From contig RQOL01000616.1 in the NCBI GenBank assembly GCA_013076295.1, positions 930,001 through 994,000 on the forward strand: a DNA stretch of 64,000 nucleotides. Direction: 5' to 3'. Positions 1-11,700 of the stretch are shown piece after piece; position 1 is the first letter of the stretch, and each line of letters starts with the position of its first letter. Below the pieces are notes generated by a model that was not told where the DNA came from, searched no databases, and was given only the letters and a program-made list of their open reading frames with translations. Origin of the DNA: Sanderia malayensis. Lineage: Eukaryota; Cnidaria; Scyphozoa; Semaeostomeae; Pelagiidae. A program made the translations under genes and the position numbers.

Positions 1-520
1 TTCAGAGATATATCCTAGAATGTAATTCCACCATGCTTATGTATATATACACTATACACATTCTATCTACTGTTATATACGTCTGTTTACTACATATACA
101 CTTATTCAGAGATATATCCTAGAATGTAATTCCACCATGCTTATGTATATATACACTATACACATTCTATCTACTGTTATATACGTCTGTTTACTATATC
201 TACACTTATTCCTTAATGTATCCTAGAATGTACTTCCACCATGCTTATGTATATATACACTATACACATTCTATCTACTGTTATATACGTCTGTTTACTA
301 CATATACACTTATTCAGAGATATATCCTAGAATGTAATTCCACCATGCTTATGTATATATACACTATACACATTCTATCTACTGTTATATACGTCTGTTT
401 ACTATATCTACACTTATTCCTTAATGTATCCTAGAATGTACTTCCACCATGCTTATGTATATATACACTATACACATTCTATCTACTGTTATATACGTCT
501 GTTTACTATATCTACACATA
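1..520. repeat. 104-bp tandem repeat array, five copies
   Basis: Five consecutive 104-bp units begin at 1, 105, 209, 313 and 417, and a degenerate sixth start is at 521. Two unit types alternate as A-A-B-A-B: type A begins ttcagagatatatcc, type B begins ttccttaatgtatcc. The rest of each unit is almost identical and holds a TA-rich core (tatatatacactatacacatt). Short ORFs here only follow the repeat. The array lies downstream of the visible IFT140 exons on the minus strand, so it is probably intronic. The array continues to the left edge, so its full length is unknown. Confidence 0.95.
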
Positions 521-922
521 TTCAGAAATATAATGTAATGTACTGTACCTCTATACATTGTTTCAGGACCCTTTAGGATATATATGACTTGAACAATGTT
601 CCTAGGTAAAGGTAGGCCCTTAGCTCCTATAGGATATATATGAATTTAATGTTTCGGGACCTTATAGGACGCATACATCGGGGACTAACCTAAAGAGCGT
701 GGCATTTAAAATGTCCCTTTATCCCGCCCCAAACTTCTTCAGGGCTGGTGCCACCATAAAGGCATTGCTAGTAAGTTTGGATTGGACTTATAATTCATTA
801 CTCAGTTATAACAGCACCAAACCTCAGTTAAGTATAACACCTGAAATTTGTCTCAATTATCACAGTTCAAAAGTTGGTGCTAAAATTTATAAAATTTTCT
901 ACAAAAATCAACTTCAACATAC
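521..922. other. Probable IFT140 intron sequence
   Basis: No exon was recognised here on either strand. The IFT140 donor at 922/923 opens an intron that must continue at least to the left edge. A short plus-strand ORF at 699-953 overlaps the real minus-strand IFT140 exon and has no recognisable content. Confidence 0.5.
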
Positions 923-2813
923 CTTCACCAGTTCCAAAAAACAGCTGACTTGAATCTGATGAGCCAAAATTCAATTTGGATTTTGAATTTGACTTTGACC
1001 ATGTAAACATGTCAAGTGCACTCTCATCACCACTCACTGCGGCTCTGGCAGCAGCCGCTACGTCACTAAAAACAACCAGTTCATTAATTCATTAAGACAA
1101 AATTAGGTCAAGTATCACAGAAAGTAATCTCAACACTTAAAGCATCTTGTACCGAAATGATATTGCTTCCTGGCTCAAAAGCTGAAAATTAATAACTGAA
1201 TTCACTTACATTGACATCTCCCCGGGGGAAATGTGTTGGAATACAACCTGGGTTATTTCAGATACAACACTATGCTTATACATGGGTGATTGTTGCAGTC
1301 TGCCTTTCTGATCTGTTTTCCATATACTTATATTCCCATTCTGCAAACACAAACAGGTTTCATATGAAAATTCAGAAAATTATTTGCAAATATCAAACTA
1401 AAAACTACCAAGTTCAAATCCAAAATCTAAACAGATTTATCAGGAGCACCATGTTATTATCACTCATGTTTGAATACAATTTAAAATGACATAAGGGAAC
1501 ACATTTGCAAATTGTCAAGGTGAGTGAATTTAGATTTCATAAAGAAATTGTCAACTCTAAACACTACTGCTGGACAACCAACAGGAGATATAAAAATCAA
1601 AATTGAGGTGGATAATGAAATGAAGTTTGAAGACATGTTGTGGAGAATTTGATGTTTTGCCAAGAATAATATGGGAAAGCATTTCAAGGATATGAAGGAT
1701 GCAATGCATTTGTGAGGGAATTATATCTTTATAGGTCTGTCTGGAACACAATTGTTTATTTAATTTTCCAGCTTCCCCATAACACACAGTGTCTGTCTTC
1801 TTTTGTATTTTCCATTGTATTCATACATCATGGAAAACGTTCTACCCCTTGTTCCATTCTGCAGATATACTGCTCATGTTTGACACAAGCCAAAATAGAA
1901 TGTGATTATTTATGCCTAATAAATTATCATAAATTAGACTTCAGTTCATGTTACATCTCGCACACAACACTTAACAGGGGCTAAAAAGAGAGGGAAACTT
2001 ATTTAAACAATGCATGATTTAAAGGAGCTTGTTGGAGTGACTTAATTGAAATGGAGGCCAAATAGAGCTTTGATGGGAGGTATAAAATAAAAAATAACAT
2101 TGATATTTTACCACATCTGCGGATGCAAGTTTTGATCCGGAAGAGTTCCATTCAATAACCTTTATGGGGGCACGATGATGCAAACTTGTTTCGTGTATTT
2201 CGTGATCGTTTTCATTCCATATCAAAACTTCCCCATTTGCCCAGCCTATTCCAAGAACTTTTCTGGAAGGGTGCCATTTGATAGCAGTACACTCAAATGA
2301 GCGCTGAATCGTAGATTCTTCAAGATGTTCACCCTAAAGCATAGATAAAATTACTTTAGCATTTTTCTTTCTCAATAATGCAATATTTAGATAATATAAT
2401 ATTTTTTGTTCATTTTCTTTCTCATTGAAAATTTATCTTGAATATTGCAAATTAGTATTTAATAGATAAGGTTTATTTTCCGTTTTAAACCAGACTGAAA
2501 ACAAGTAGTAGTACTTAGCCCTGTTAATTACGTAAAATAATTATACGAACATGTATGTATACATAAGGAAAACACATTAGGATATTGAAAACCCTACGGG
2601 CATGTAAAAGAGCTTTGATGGGGAAAATGACTTTTTGATGTTTTAATAGTGTCCTGGTTATCTCACCTCATCTAGATACAAAGTAACTGCCCCTCCTGCT
2701 TTTGGTTCATTTTCTGATGCAACAGCAACAAGACCAAAGTGCGGATGACAGGCTATAATACTGTGCTTTGCAAGAGATGGAGATTGGATTTGGTAATCAA
2801 AATAAACCGCCAT
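923..2813 (-). CDS. IFT140: Intraflagellar transport protein IFT140, N-terminal exons (partial)
   Basis: IFT140 is a WD40/TPR subunit of the IFT-A complex, which drives retrograde transport and membrane-protein entry in cilia. Four exons join in phase on the minus strand: 2667-2813, 2112-2333, 1210-1340 and 923-1065. The first begins MAVYFDYQIQSPSL and the second contains the WD40 stretch FECTAIKWHPSRKVLGIG and APIKVIEWNSSGSKLASAD. The third reads NGNISIWKTDQKGRL, and the fourth holds AAVSGDESALDMFTW, which matches the vertebrate AKAAVSGDEKALDMF block as I recall it. All donors are GT and all acceptors AG. The visible part is about 180 residues of a protein normally near 1460, so most of the gene lies off the left edge. 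Start chosen because it matches the family N-terminus. Confidence 0.93.
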
Positions 2814-3521
2814 TGCTAAAAATATGAAATTTGGTGTTAAAATGGGGCTCAGGTGCAGCAGTGAAGTATAGTGAGTGAAGAAAATTGGCCTAAAATAAAT
2901 ATGAGTGGTTTTACCTTAAAGAAAGTACACTCTAAATCTTAAGATGAAACATACGCAAACTCCATTCACCGTTCAAACAGTTTGTTACATTTCCTATATT
3001 TTTAGCGTAAGCTTCAAATAGCAAATTTCAAGCTTCGTATATATGTTGAAATCGAATTTTCATTTTCAGGTGCACAAAAAGTAAAAACACAAACATTAGG
3101 CACATTGGTCACCAAGCCTCTCAATGAACCTGTTTTCACCCAACGCTTAGCAACAAATAATATCTTTTTTATTTTATTATTTTTATTTTATTTTAGATTT
3201 TGATTGTTATTTTTATGCTTTGAGGATGCATGGCTCAAAGTCAGGTGACAATTTAACTAAAAATTAAGGTTATTTTGTTTCCATATCGCTGTATGCATAT
3301 TAAGTAGTCTTTTTTGCTAACCCTCAAAAGGTGTCACTTAAAGATAATTAGAAACTGAATCTGAATCCCGAATCTGGCGCTGGCCTCCGTCTGGTGTAAA
3401 AAGAATCTGGCAGGCAAAGGCAACCCTGTTCCCTGTCTGATTCTGATCTGAAACTGGCCTATAGTCTGGTTGCGAGAAAATTAATATACAGCTTTTCTTA
3501 ATTATGTTGATCTGATAAAAA
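2814..3521. promoter_or_regulatory. Head-to-head intergenic region between IFT140 and RMC1
   Basis: These 708 bases separate the IFT140 start codon (minus) from the RMC1 start codon (plus), so they must hold the 5'UTRs and probably both promoters. The stretch is AT-rich, with a TTTTATTTTATTATTTTTATTT tract near 3170-3195. No coding exon, clear TATA box or complete RFX X-box was seen. The promoter role is inferred from position only. Confidence 0.45.
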
Positions 3522-5531
3522 ATGTCTTCTTTTTACCTGAAGCTGCTAGAGAATCCATTGAAGTTTCCTCCGGTTACTGAAGACAATAGCGTGTTTTTTG
3601 ATGAAGGAAATAAAGAGGTATTTTCAGTGTCCAGACAGAAGAATGTCAACGAAATCAAATTGAGAGGAATAGATGCTTCTTCAAATTTGAATTTCCAAGT
3701 GCCAGAAAAGGGTCATGTTATTTCAATAAAATTTTCATTAGACCACAGAATTATTGCCATTCAAAGATCCTTGAAAAGCATCGACTTCGTAAACTTTGAC
3801 AATGGTAAGGCAAATGGCCCTGAATATAGCCAATCTTGTAAGGGGAGAACCACCCAAATCATGGGATTCATCTGGACCAGTATTAATGAACTTGTTATCG
3901 TTACAAATCAAGGAATTGAACTCTATCAGATTCAGTCTGACAAACGCCACGTGAAATTAATAAAGAACTATTCTGTAAGTGTCAACTGGTTTGTTTACTT
4001 ATCAGAAAGTTCAGTTTTACTTCTCTCATCTGGTATAATGGGCAACATTATTCACCCGTACACATTCAGACCGGGGTCTGTTAACAGGCTGCCAAAATTT
4101 GAAGTTGAAAATCCAGCATCAACTCGAACACCACAACCAGGAGGACTTCACGTGAGAGATGTTACAGTTGCCAATATATACGGTCAAATTTACGTTGTTG
4201 TTTTAAGGAATCAGCCACGTGTGCTGAATTCAGTGGGTGCAGAAATTGTCTTGTACCAACTGCAAAGAGATGTACCTGGAAAGAAGTCTGCAGTTTTAAA
4301 ACTTGGTGCTGTTGGAAGATTTGCTGTTAATGTTGTTGACAACCTAATCGTTGTCCACCATCAAGCATCAAAGACCTCAATGCTATTTGATGTGAAGCTC
4401 AGTGGAGAATATGACGGGCAGATTTCTTATTTCTTTCCTGTTCTTGCACCATTGCCTATTCAGCCACAAAAGATAAGAGAATCTGACTCAAGTTGTGATG
4501 ATGATTCTTATAAAGGTTCATTCTACGATCTTTATTCCCCGAATTGGATTGTTTTCCAACCAAATATAATAATAGATGCAAAATTGGGCTGCCTCTGGCA
4601 AGTCAAAGTGCAACTTGAATCAATGGTTAATATGATAGAAGACAAGGGACAGTTAATAGATTTCCTTTCTTTGAGAGAAGACAGTAAAGCAGTACAGCTT
4701 GCTGTCTGTAATGAGATGTTAGCTCCAGAAAGAAAAGCAAGCCTGGGTACAATTTCTCAGATTTTTGACAAGTTGAATTCTGTGTATGCTGATTTTTTGC
4801 AAGTCTGTGCAGATAACAGTGGTTCAGATGCTGGTGAAAATTTGAAGGATTGTGATGGTGGTCAGAGGTGGTCTCGGGGACAATCTATTGTTAACCAACA
4901 AGATCTTTACAAACATGTTTTTCTCCATCTGACAACAAACCCATCTTTGAATGAGAAATTTGTCATTGGCATTCTGATAGAATATGTGAGGTCATTGAAC
5001 TACTATCAAATCACTGCAAACTGTAATCTTCATGAGCTAATTATAAACATACTTGTTGAGAAAAAGAGATATTATCAACTACATCAACTGCTTCAGTATA
5101 ATGTACTAAGTGATTCTGAGCAACTGGCATTTCTTCTTCTTGGACTTGAGAAAAAATACCCCCCAACCTTGCAACTTGCACTAGATATGTTGAAGCGGTT
5201 GCCAACATGTTCTGAGAAAATCACAGAGGTTCTGCTGTCGAAACAGCAAGTTATTCCAGCATTAAAATATTTGGAAAGCATAGACGCAATGGATTCTGCT
5301 TCTCCCAGGAAGTTTCTGGAGACTGCAATGATGCTGACTGACGACTTAATCTTTTTTGCAGTATACAGATATTTTCAAAAAAGAAATATTCGACTGAGAA
5401 AGCATCCTGGGTTTGTACCTGGAGAGCAATGTGAAATTTATGAAAAACATTTTAATAAGCTCTTTGGGGAAAAAAGGTTTTCCAGTGATCTAGACGGACT
5501 TGTTGACATTGTTGAAGGACTTCACTATTGA
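3522..5531 (+). CDS. RMC1: Regulator of MON1-CCZ1 complex (C18orf8/Mic1 homologue)
   Basis: RMC1 is a subunit of the MON1-CCZ1 guanine-exchange complex that activates Rab7 on late endosomes, and it supports lysosomal trafficking and autophagy. The 669-residue product is close to the human length (about 657) and collinear throughout. The N-terminal beta-propeller part contains VFFDEGNKEVFSVSR, VISIKFSLDHRIIAIQRS and GQIYVVVLRNQPR. The middle contains FAVNVVDNLIVVHHQ and NWIVFQPNIIIDAKLG. The C-terminal Mic1 alpha-solenoid contains KFVIGILIEYVRSLNYYQI, LALDMLKRLPT and ITEVLLSKQQVIPALKYL. The reading frame is unbroken, so the coding region has no introns, unlike the many-exon vertebrate gene and unlike its neighbours here. 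An AATAAA follows the stop at 5663. It lies tail to tail with ataxin-10, with only 190 bp between stop codons. Confidence 0.95.
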   Translation: MSSFYLKLLENPLKFPPVTEDNSVFFDEGNKEVFSVSRQKNVNEIKLRGIDASSNLNFQVPEKGHVISIKFSLDHRIIAIQRSLKSIDFVNFDNGKANGPEYSQSCKGRTTQIMGFIWTSINELVIVTNQGIELYQIQSDKRHVKLIKNYSVSVNWFVYLSESSVLLLSSGIMGNIIHPYTFRPGSVNRLPKFEVENPASTRTPQPGGLHVRDVTVANIYGQIYVVVLRNQPRVLNSVGAEIVLYQLQRDVPGKKSAVLKLGAVGRFAVNVVDNLIVVHHQASKTSMLFDVKLSGEYDGQISYFFPVLAPLPIQPQKIRESDSSCDDDSYKGSFYDLYSPNWIVFQPNIIIDAKLGCLWQVKVQLESMVNMIEDKGQLIDFLSLREDSKAVQLAVCNEMLAPERKASLGTISQIFDKLNSVYADFLQVCADNSGSDAGENLKDCDGGQRWSRGQSIVNQQDLYKHVFLHLTTNPSLNEKFVIGILIEYVRSLNYYQITANCNLHELIINILVEKKRYYQLHQLLQYNVLSDSEQLAFLLLGLEKKYPPTLQLALDMLKRLPTCSEKITEVLLSKQQVIPALKYLESIDAMDSASPRKFLETAMMLTDDLIFFAVYRYFQKRNIRLRKHPGFVPGEQCEIYEKHFNKLFGEKRFSSDLDGLVDIVEGLHY

Positions 5532-5586
5532 TTTGTCAACAGAAGTATTTGATAGTGTCTTGAATTTTTGTTTTAATACATAAATT

Positions 5587-5610
5587 CAGTAATCCTTCCC
5601 AGGATTACTG
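5587..5610 (+). other. Perfect stem-loop in the RMC1 3' region
   Basis: A 10-bp perfect inverted repeat (cagtaatcct / aggattactg) with a 4-base loop (tccc) lies 56 bases after the RMC1 stop. It would also be present near the end of an extended ataxin-10 transcript. Function unknown; it could be an RNA hairpin or chance. Confidence 0.6.
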
Positions 5611-5662
5611 CTTGAAATATTTTAAAAACCTTATAGCTGTCTTTATGATAAATTAAAATTTG

Positions 5663-5668
5663 AATAAA
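5663..5668 (+). promoter_or_regulatory. Candidate polyadenylation signal for RMC1
   Basis: AATAAA sits 132 bases after the RMC1 stop codon in an AT-rich stretch. On the opposite strand an ATTAAA-type signal (5572-5577) could serve ataxin-10. If both are used, the two transcripts overlap at their 3' ends. Motif seen; use inferred. Confidence 0.5.
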
Positions 5669-5721
5669 ATTTTACCTTTAACCTCTAATACATTGTTGTG
5701 GTTTTCTTGCTCCTATCTATG

Positions 5722-8700
5722 TTATTTTAGTTTTCCTGATTGATTTGTGTCTGCTGTTTGACTACAAAATTGTTCATCAACTATATTTGCTTCAATATTA
5801 TCATCCTGCAGGATCTTTTTATCAACTCCTTGCATTTTGAAACCAGAAATCACATTTTGATTCTCTGTGTTGTTTTTGCACAAATTTCGAATGGCAAATA
5901 TCGCCCACTGACACAAATCTGTTTGAAGTTAAGAAGGATTGAGTGTTTACCTTGGTTGAGTGTATATTTGCTTTCAAGGCAAGGAAAAGTAGAAATTATG
6001 TTACTAGATTTTGAGCAATTGGTTGTCACAGCTTCTTTATGAAGCTTCAGTAAAAACAACAAATTCATTGAGTAGTTTGGAAAGGATACAAGGATTGTTA
6101 TCTTCTATTCGACAGTTACTCAAAATTGCTGGTATTCCATGTAGAGTTCGCACCTGGAAAGAAAAGCAAGATTAGCATGACATAAAACTCGGATTTTTCC
6201 CAGTTCCAAGAATTAATTGTAGTCGATTAGTTGGAATGGAAGAAAAACTTTGCTCTTAAAAAGGAAGTTGTCTACAAGATTTAGTTTCGAAAATAAAAAA
6301 CATGGTTTCGAAATGATGATTTGAGAACATAACATTCTGCGCTGCGTCTGTGTCACCGAAAGTCGCGATAAATAAATATGTTCCTACCAATGAACGGTGA
6401 TGCGGAAAAGGAGCTGAAGATGAGATTTCTGGGAAATAACTTGAAAAACGGAACGGATTGGTAATGCCCAATCAAATAACGGCAGATGACGATTTCCGGT
6501 GGACTCTCGTTCTGTTTTTTTTATGCTTGGTATTTTCACTTCTGGTTCTTGTTTCCATTCTGCCATTCAGGGTTGTGCTCTGCTCGGCAAACATTAAATC
6601 GTCTGGCATTAATAGAAACAATTTATCGAAATCATGAATACAATCAAGATACGCCAATTTTTCATACGTTGCTTTGTTATTGGTGTGATTGGAAGTAAGA
6701 TGACATTTTCGTCTGCACAAATGGCCACCACAGTCGCAGCTGCTGAGGTTCGAGTATCCGTAAATGGAAATGATGTGCCAGAATGTGTTACAAATTCTTC
6801 ACACCCTTGCAGAAGCATCTACTACGCAATGACGAATATCAAAACAAACAAAAACGTAAGAATAATTCTTGAATCTGGAAAACATTTTCTCAACTCCACC
6901 ATCAAAATAAAACACGCGGATATGTTTGAATTGACTGGTGACGCCAAAGCAGCAGACAAGCCAATAATTTACTGTGCAGAAAAGCAATCAGCCATTTATT
7001 TTTCCCAAAGCCATAGGCTGTATTTTCAGTGGTTCCGATTGGAAGAGTGTGGAGGGATTTTTGAATCTTCAAGCATCGTAAACAATACGCACATAAATGT
7101 TACCACAGCTTTACATCTGAACGAATGCAAAGACGTGACAGTAAAACATATAGACATAAATAATTCTTCGGGAGTTGGCGCTTTGTTTTACGATGTTTCT
7201 GGTCAGGTAAACTTCCACAATGTCACTTTCTCTAATAATAAAGAAATGACAAAACATCGAAATGGAAGTGCTTCTGGCGGTGGTGTTTACATCGAATTTA
7301 GGCCACATGAAAGCGGAAGGGAAACTGTTTTCAACTCTGATGCAAGCTACGTGTTCAAAAATTGCAAATTTCTCGACAATGAAGCTGAGCACGTCCACGG
7401 TGTCATATCAGACTCGTTTGGCGATAAATTCGTTTCGTTTGGAAGAGGTGGTGGCATTTCTTTCATCACAAGAGGAAAAAGTAATAATAACTCTCTTGTT
7501 GTGGATTCGTGCAGCTTTCAAAGAAACAAGGCATTGTGGGGATCTGGAATTTTTGCAGAGTTCAATGACGAAAGTGAGGGTCACGTGATCAATATAACGG
7601 CAACGTCGTTTCGATCCAACATCGCAACAATGGCTGGCGGAGGTGTGAGGATTGGGACCAATTTGAATGAAATCAGGGACACCGTAAGGGTGAATCTTGC
7701 AGACACGAATTTCACACAAAATTCTGCTAAAATCGGCGGAGGATTCAGTCAATATCGTCTTTCAACCGATAACAGAGAAGAAAACGGAGTAACGATGAGA
7801 AAATGTCATTTCGTAAACAATACAGCATACGTAGCAACAGCTATTCACATTCAATACATCAATTTGCTTCTCAGCGACTGTTCTATTCTGAACGACTCGA
7901 CGATAGTTCTCAAAAATGACGCGTCGCAAAGACAAGGAGCCTTGTATAGTTACAAGAGTAACATAACTATGTATGGCAGCAATACTATTTCAGGAAATCA
8001 TTATACTGCATTTATTCTTGATGCCTCTTTGTTGTTCTTGTTTGGTTCATCTTGGTTTACACACAACATTGGTGATAATGGAGGTGCCATGGCGCTATAC
8101 AGCCACTCAACCATTAGAATGACCAACGGGTCGCGTCTCTATTTTCATTATAACAGTGCAAAGAAACGCGGAGGCGCAATGTACGTTGAAACTCCAGTCC
8201 AGTCACAAAGTTCTTTCTTTTCCACCGAATTGAAAATTTACAAGTGCTTTCTTATGTTTGGTGAGGTTTATGGCGATGCGTTCAATACGGACCAATTCGA
8301 TGCTAAATTATACTTCAAGGGAAATTCGGCACCAGAAAGATACCTTGGCACAACGATATGGACCACAACATTGCGCTGGTGTCGTGAAAAAAACGAACCC
8401 GTGTACAATAATACAGTTCTCAACAGCTGGAAAACAGTGGATTTTTCAGGTGACGATCCTCTCACCTCAGTAGCGTCCAGTCCGACTTACATTGAAATAA
8501 AATACACAGACTGGGATGCATACCCGGGGTTGGATTTCCAACCTAGAATTACCCTAAAGGACGAGAATTGGAACACTATTTTCGGAATGATTAAGATCAC
8601 GTTGGTACCGGTGATAAAAGACAGTGTGACAATCCCATACACACATACGGTTTTGAGTTCAAATACTTCCTTTAGAATGTATGGCGATCTTAATGCGGAA

Positions 8701-11700
8701 TTCTCACTGATCCTCGAGACAACTGAACGATATTCTGCATCCAAAGTTATCTCAGGAAGACGTTTAAAACCAAACTGTCCTCCTGGGTTCAACTATGACA
8801 ATGACCAAAAAAGTTGTGTTTGCCTTGGTGTTAAAGATGGAGTATCTAAATGCGATACGAAAACCCGGCAGGTTTCAATTCTTCCTGGAAGATGGGGCAA
8901 TCCAAAAGGTGGGACGAATTTCGCAAGACACAGCTGTCCGCCTCACTATTGCAGAAAATGCGACTGGCCAAACAACGGTTGTATTTATGATAGGCCAAAC
9001 CAATGTGCAGCCGGTCGAAAACACGACTCTGTACTATGTGGTCAATGTGAAGATGGCCTAAGTGTTGTTGTTGGAGCCGAAGAATGCACGAAATGTGACG
9101 AAAGAGCGAAAGGTTTATTCGTGATTTTATTCGTGTTGCTCTTTGTAATATTGGTCTTGGCAATAATGTTCATTAACCTCGATGCGTATTCAAGCTATTT
9201 GAATGCATTCCTTTACTCATACCAGATCGTACCATTGATAACGCAGGACATTATGTTTGACCCAGTCTGCAGTTTCCTCATTGCTGTTACCAATCTATCT
9301 GGTTTTGGACAATTGAAACATGGCATGTGCATTGGACTTCATTTAAACAACATGCAGAAGATAGCTTTGAATTATCTTGTGCCGACATTTATTATCCTTT
9401 GCATTGTCATCATTGGAGCAATGTCATACTGCTTCAAACGATTACCATTCAACAAGAAAACCTGCTTTCGTGCTTTCGTGTTCATCAGTGTCATAGCGTA
9501 TTGTGACTACACGAAAATAACGTTTGAACTGCTGAAGCCAGTAAGCATTGGAGGGACGTGGTATGTTTACTATGCTGCATACATGCCATACTTCGGTAAG
9601 GAACACGCTGGTTATGCAGTCTTGGCTATTTTTGTATCATTAATCGTGTTGGGATTTCCTTTGGCATTAATAATGTCTCACAAAATAACATCAAATGCAA
9701 AACTAATCAAACTCAAGGCGATTATCGACACGTTCCAGGACCCGTTCAGAGACGATGCAAATATGAAAAAATTTCCAGCATTTTACTTTTTGACAAGGCT
9801 TGTGTTGTTATTAATCGATTCAACCGTCGAACAACGTGGATTGCACCGTGCTTTGATGGGAATTGCATGTGTTGCAATTGCTTGCATTTTCACTGTGTTA
9901 AAACCGTACAAATCGCAGATTATGAATTACCACGATTCACTTTTGTTGCTGAACATTGCCATAATTGCTGTTTTCAATGTCGCATTGGGAGAGGCATATG
10001 TAACGAAAGAACGAACTGGAATAGAAGTTACAGTCAGAGTTCTCGTTTACATCCCATTTTTGTGTATCTCAATCCGAGCTCTATGGTGGTTAGGAACGAC
10101 AATCAAACGGTGCAGAGCAGGAAAAGGAGCAAGAAATACATCAGGTAACTTGTACAATTCCACTTGAATAGGCTTTTCACCACTGTGTTGACCGTTTTAT
10201 TTGAGCAATCTTCAGAGCATTTGGTTCTTTCTAATATTTTCTTATCTTACTTCCATCTAAACAGGACGCTCACATTCAGTGTTGATCGCGAGCAGACTCT
10301 ACGATGATGTCAATGATCATCCGTACGACAGATATGAAGACCATAATTGACTTTCTGATTCACAATGCAACACAGCACACCAAAATCAATGTTTGTGCAC
10401 ACATCAGGGGATGAATAGAGAAGCAAAAATTAACAATCACTTACCAGATCTTGATTAGGCTTATTTTCATGACACATATTACCAATTATTCTCACGAGAT
10501 ATCTTTTGAAACTGGAAATTGAGCTGGCCCCTTTGGATTCGTGGCTTGCAGGTGAACTCTTTTGTAACTCTTCCTTTTCATTTATGTATTTTAGCAAATC
10601 TGTTGAGATAAATAATCGATTTCACTATCCAAATGTTGACAAATTTTAATACACAGCACATTAAACCTTTTTAAAAGGGAATTTCAATGGCTTTATCTGT
10701 AGTGATCTGAATCTTAAATCTGAAGAGCGGTTATCAAGAACATAGGCATCACAGCAGTGCCTTTTGGGCAGAGTTACTAGGAGTAACGGAGAACACACCC
10801 CATCCAGTTCTCTTGAGCAACGATTTTCTAACTTTCGCAAATCCAAGGGGAACATAACGATCTTATTACCATTGAAAGGTAATTGGACTGTGTTTACAAG
10901 CTGTAAGCAAGCTATTTCCTGGCAGTAATATGAACATTGTGTTGGCATCGCTACAATCACGAAGCATTCCGTAACATCGAGGCATTGCTATTACATGAGC
11001 AAAAAATATCCTTGAAATAAATGGGAAGTATTGCAGCGCAACAACAATACTGCAACACTGTGCTACCTAGAACGCAGAGATAACAATTCCGTTCGTATCC
11101 CCGTGATCTTAGAAGGTACCGCATTATATTATCATACCGTAGTGCCGTTTACAAATGGTAACAATATACATACATATGGTATGTTCCACGAATTCTTGTT
11201 TTTTGGATAATTTCTCGTACTTGTTACGGTGAGTGGTTGCAGTGCAAAGAATTTTCAGATATCTTAGAAGCAGCTCAACATTCTAAAATAAAGAAAATTA
11301 GATTTATTATTTTGAAACACTTCAAAATAGAAATGCGCAAGTGCGTGATAAATTTTAGCTATTTCATTCGATCAAAAATCAAAATACATAAAGAGCAAAT
11401 AATATCTGATCTGTCATTTAGCGTACAGATTGAAAACCATTGCGAGGAGCATGTTATGACACTGAACACCAAAAGGAAAAAACGCCATACCGTCTTATCT
11501 CGATTAAGCGTCCTCTCTTGAATATGTGCCCCCTTGTATAAGAAATGCCCCCTGGATAAACCATATTTGGAAATAAGTGCTCCCTCCCAAGTGCTGAATT
11601 GAAATTGCATTTTTCCTAAAGATTTTCCACATAGTTTAGTAAAAGATATGACAACAATTAAATTTCGAAAATGTGCCTTTTCCCTTCCTTAAGAGTGCAA

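Noticed and set aside
3141..3154. Possible RFX X-box in the IFT140/RMC1 promoter
   Set aside because: Only an AGCAAC half-site is present; no GTNRCC partner lies within three bases.
5740..6068. Overlapping ORFs on both strands after RMC1
   Set aside because: They are shadows of the last two ataxin-10 exons and their intron.
10661..10960. Minus-strand ORF of 99 residues between ataxin-10 exons 10 and 11
   Set aside because: The exon chain 11174-11282 to 10445-10599 joins in phase without it and matches the family. The ORF has no recognisable domain and no suitable splice sites were seen.
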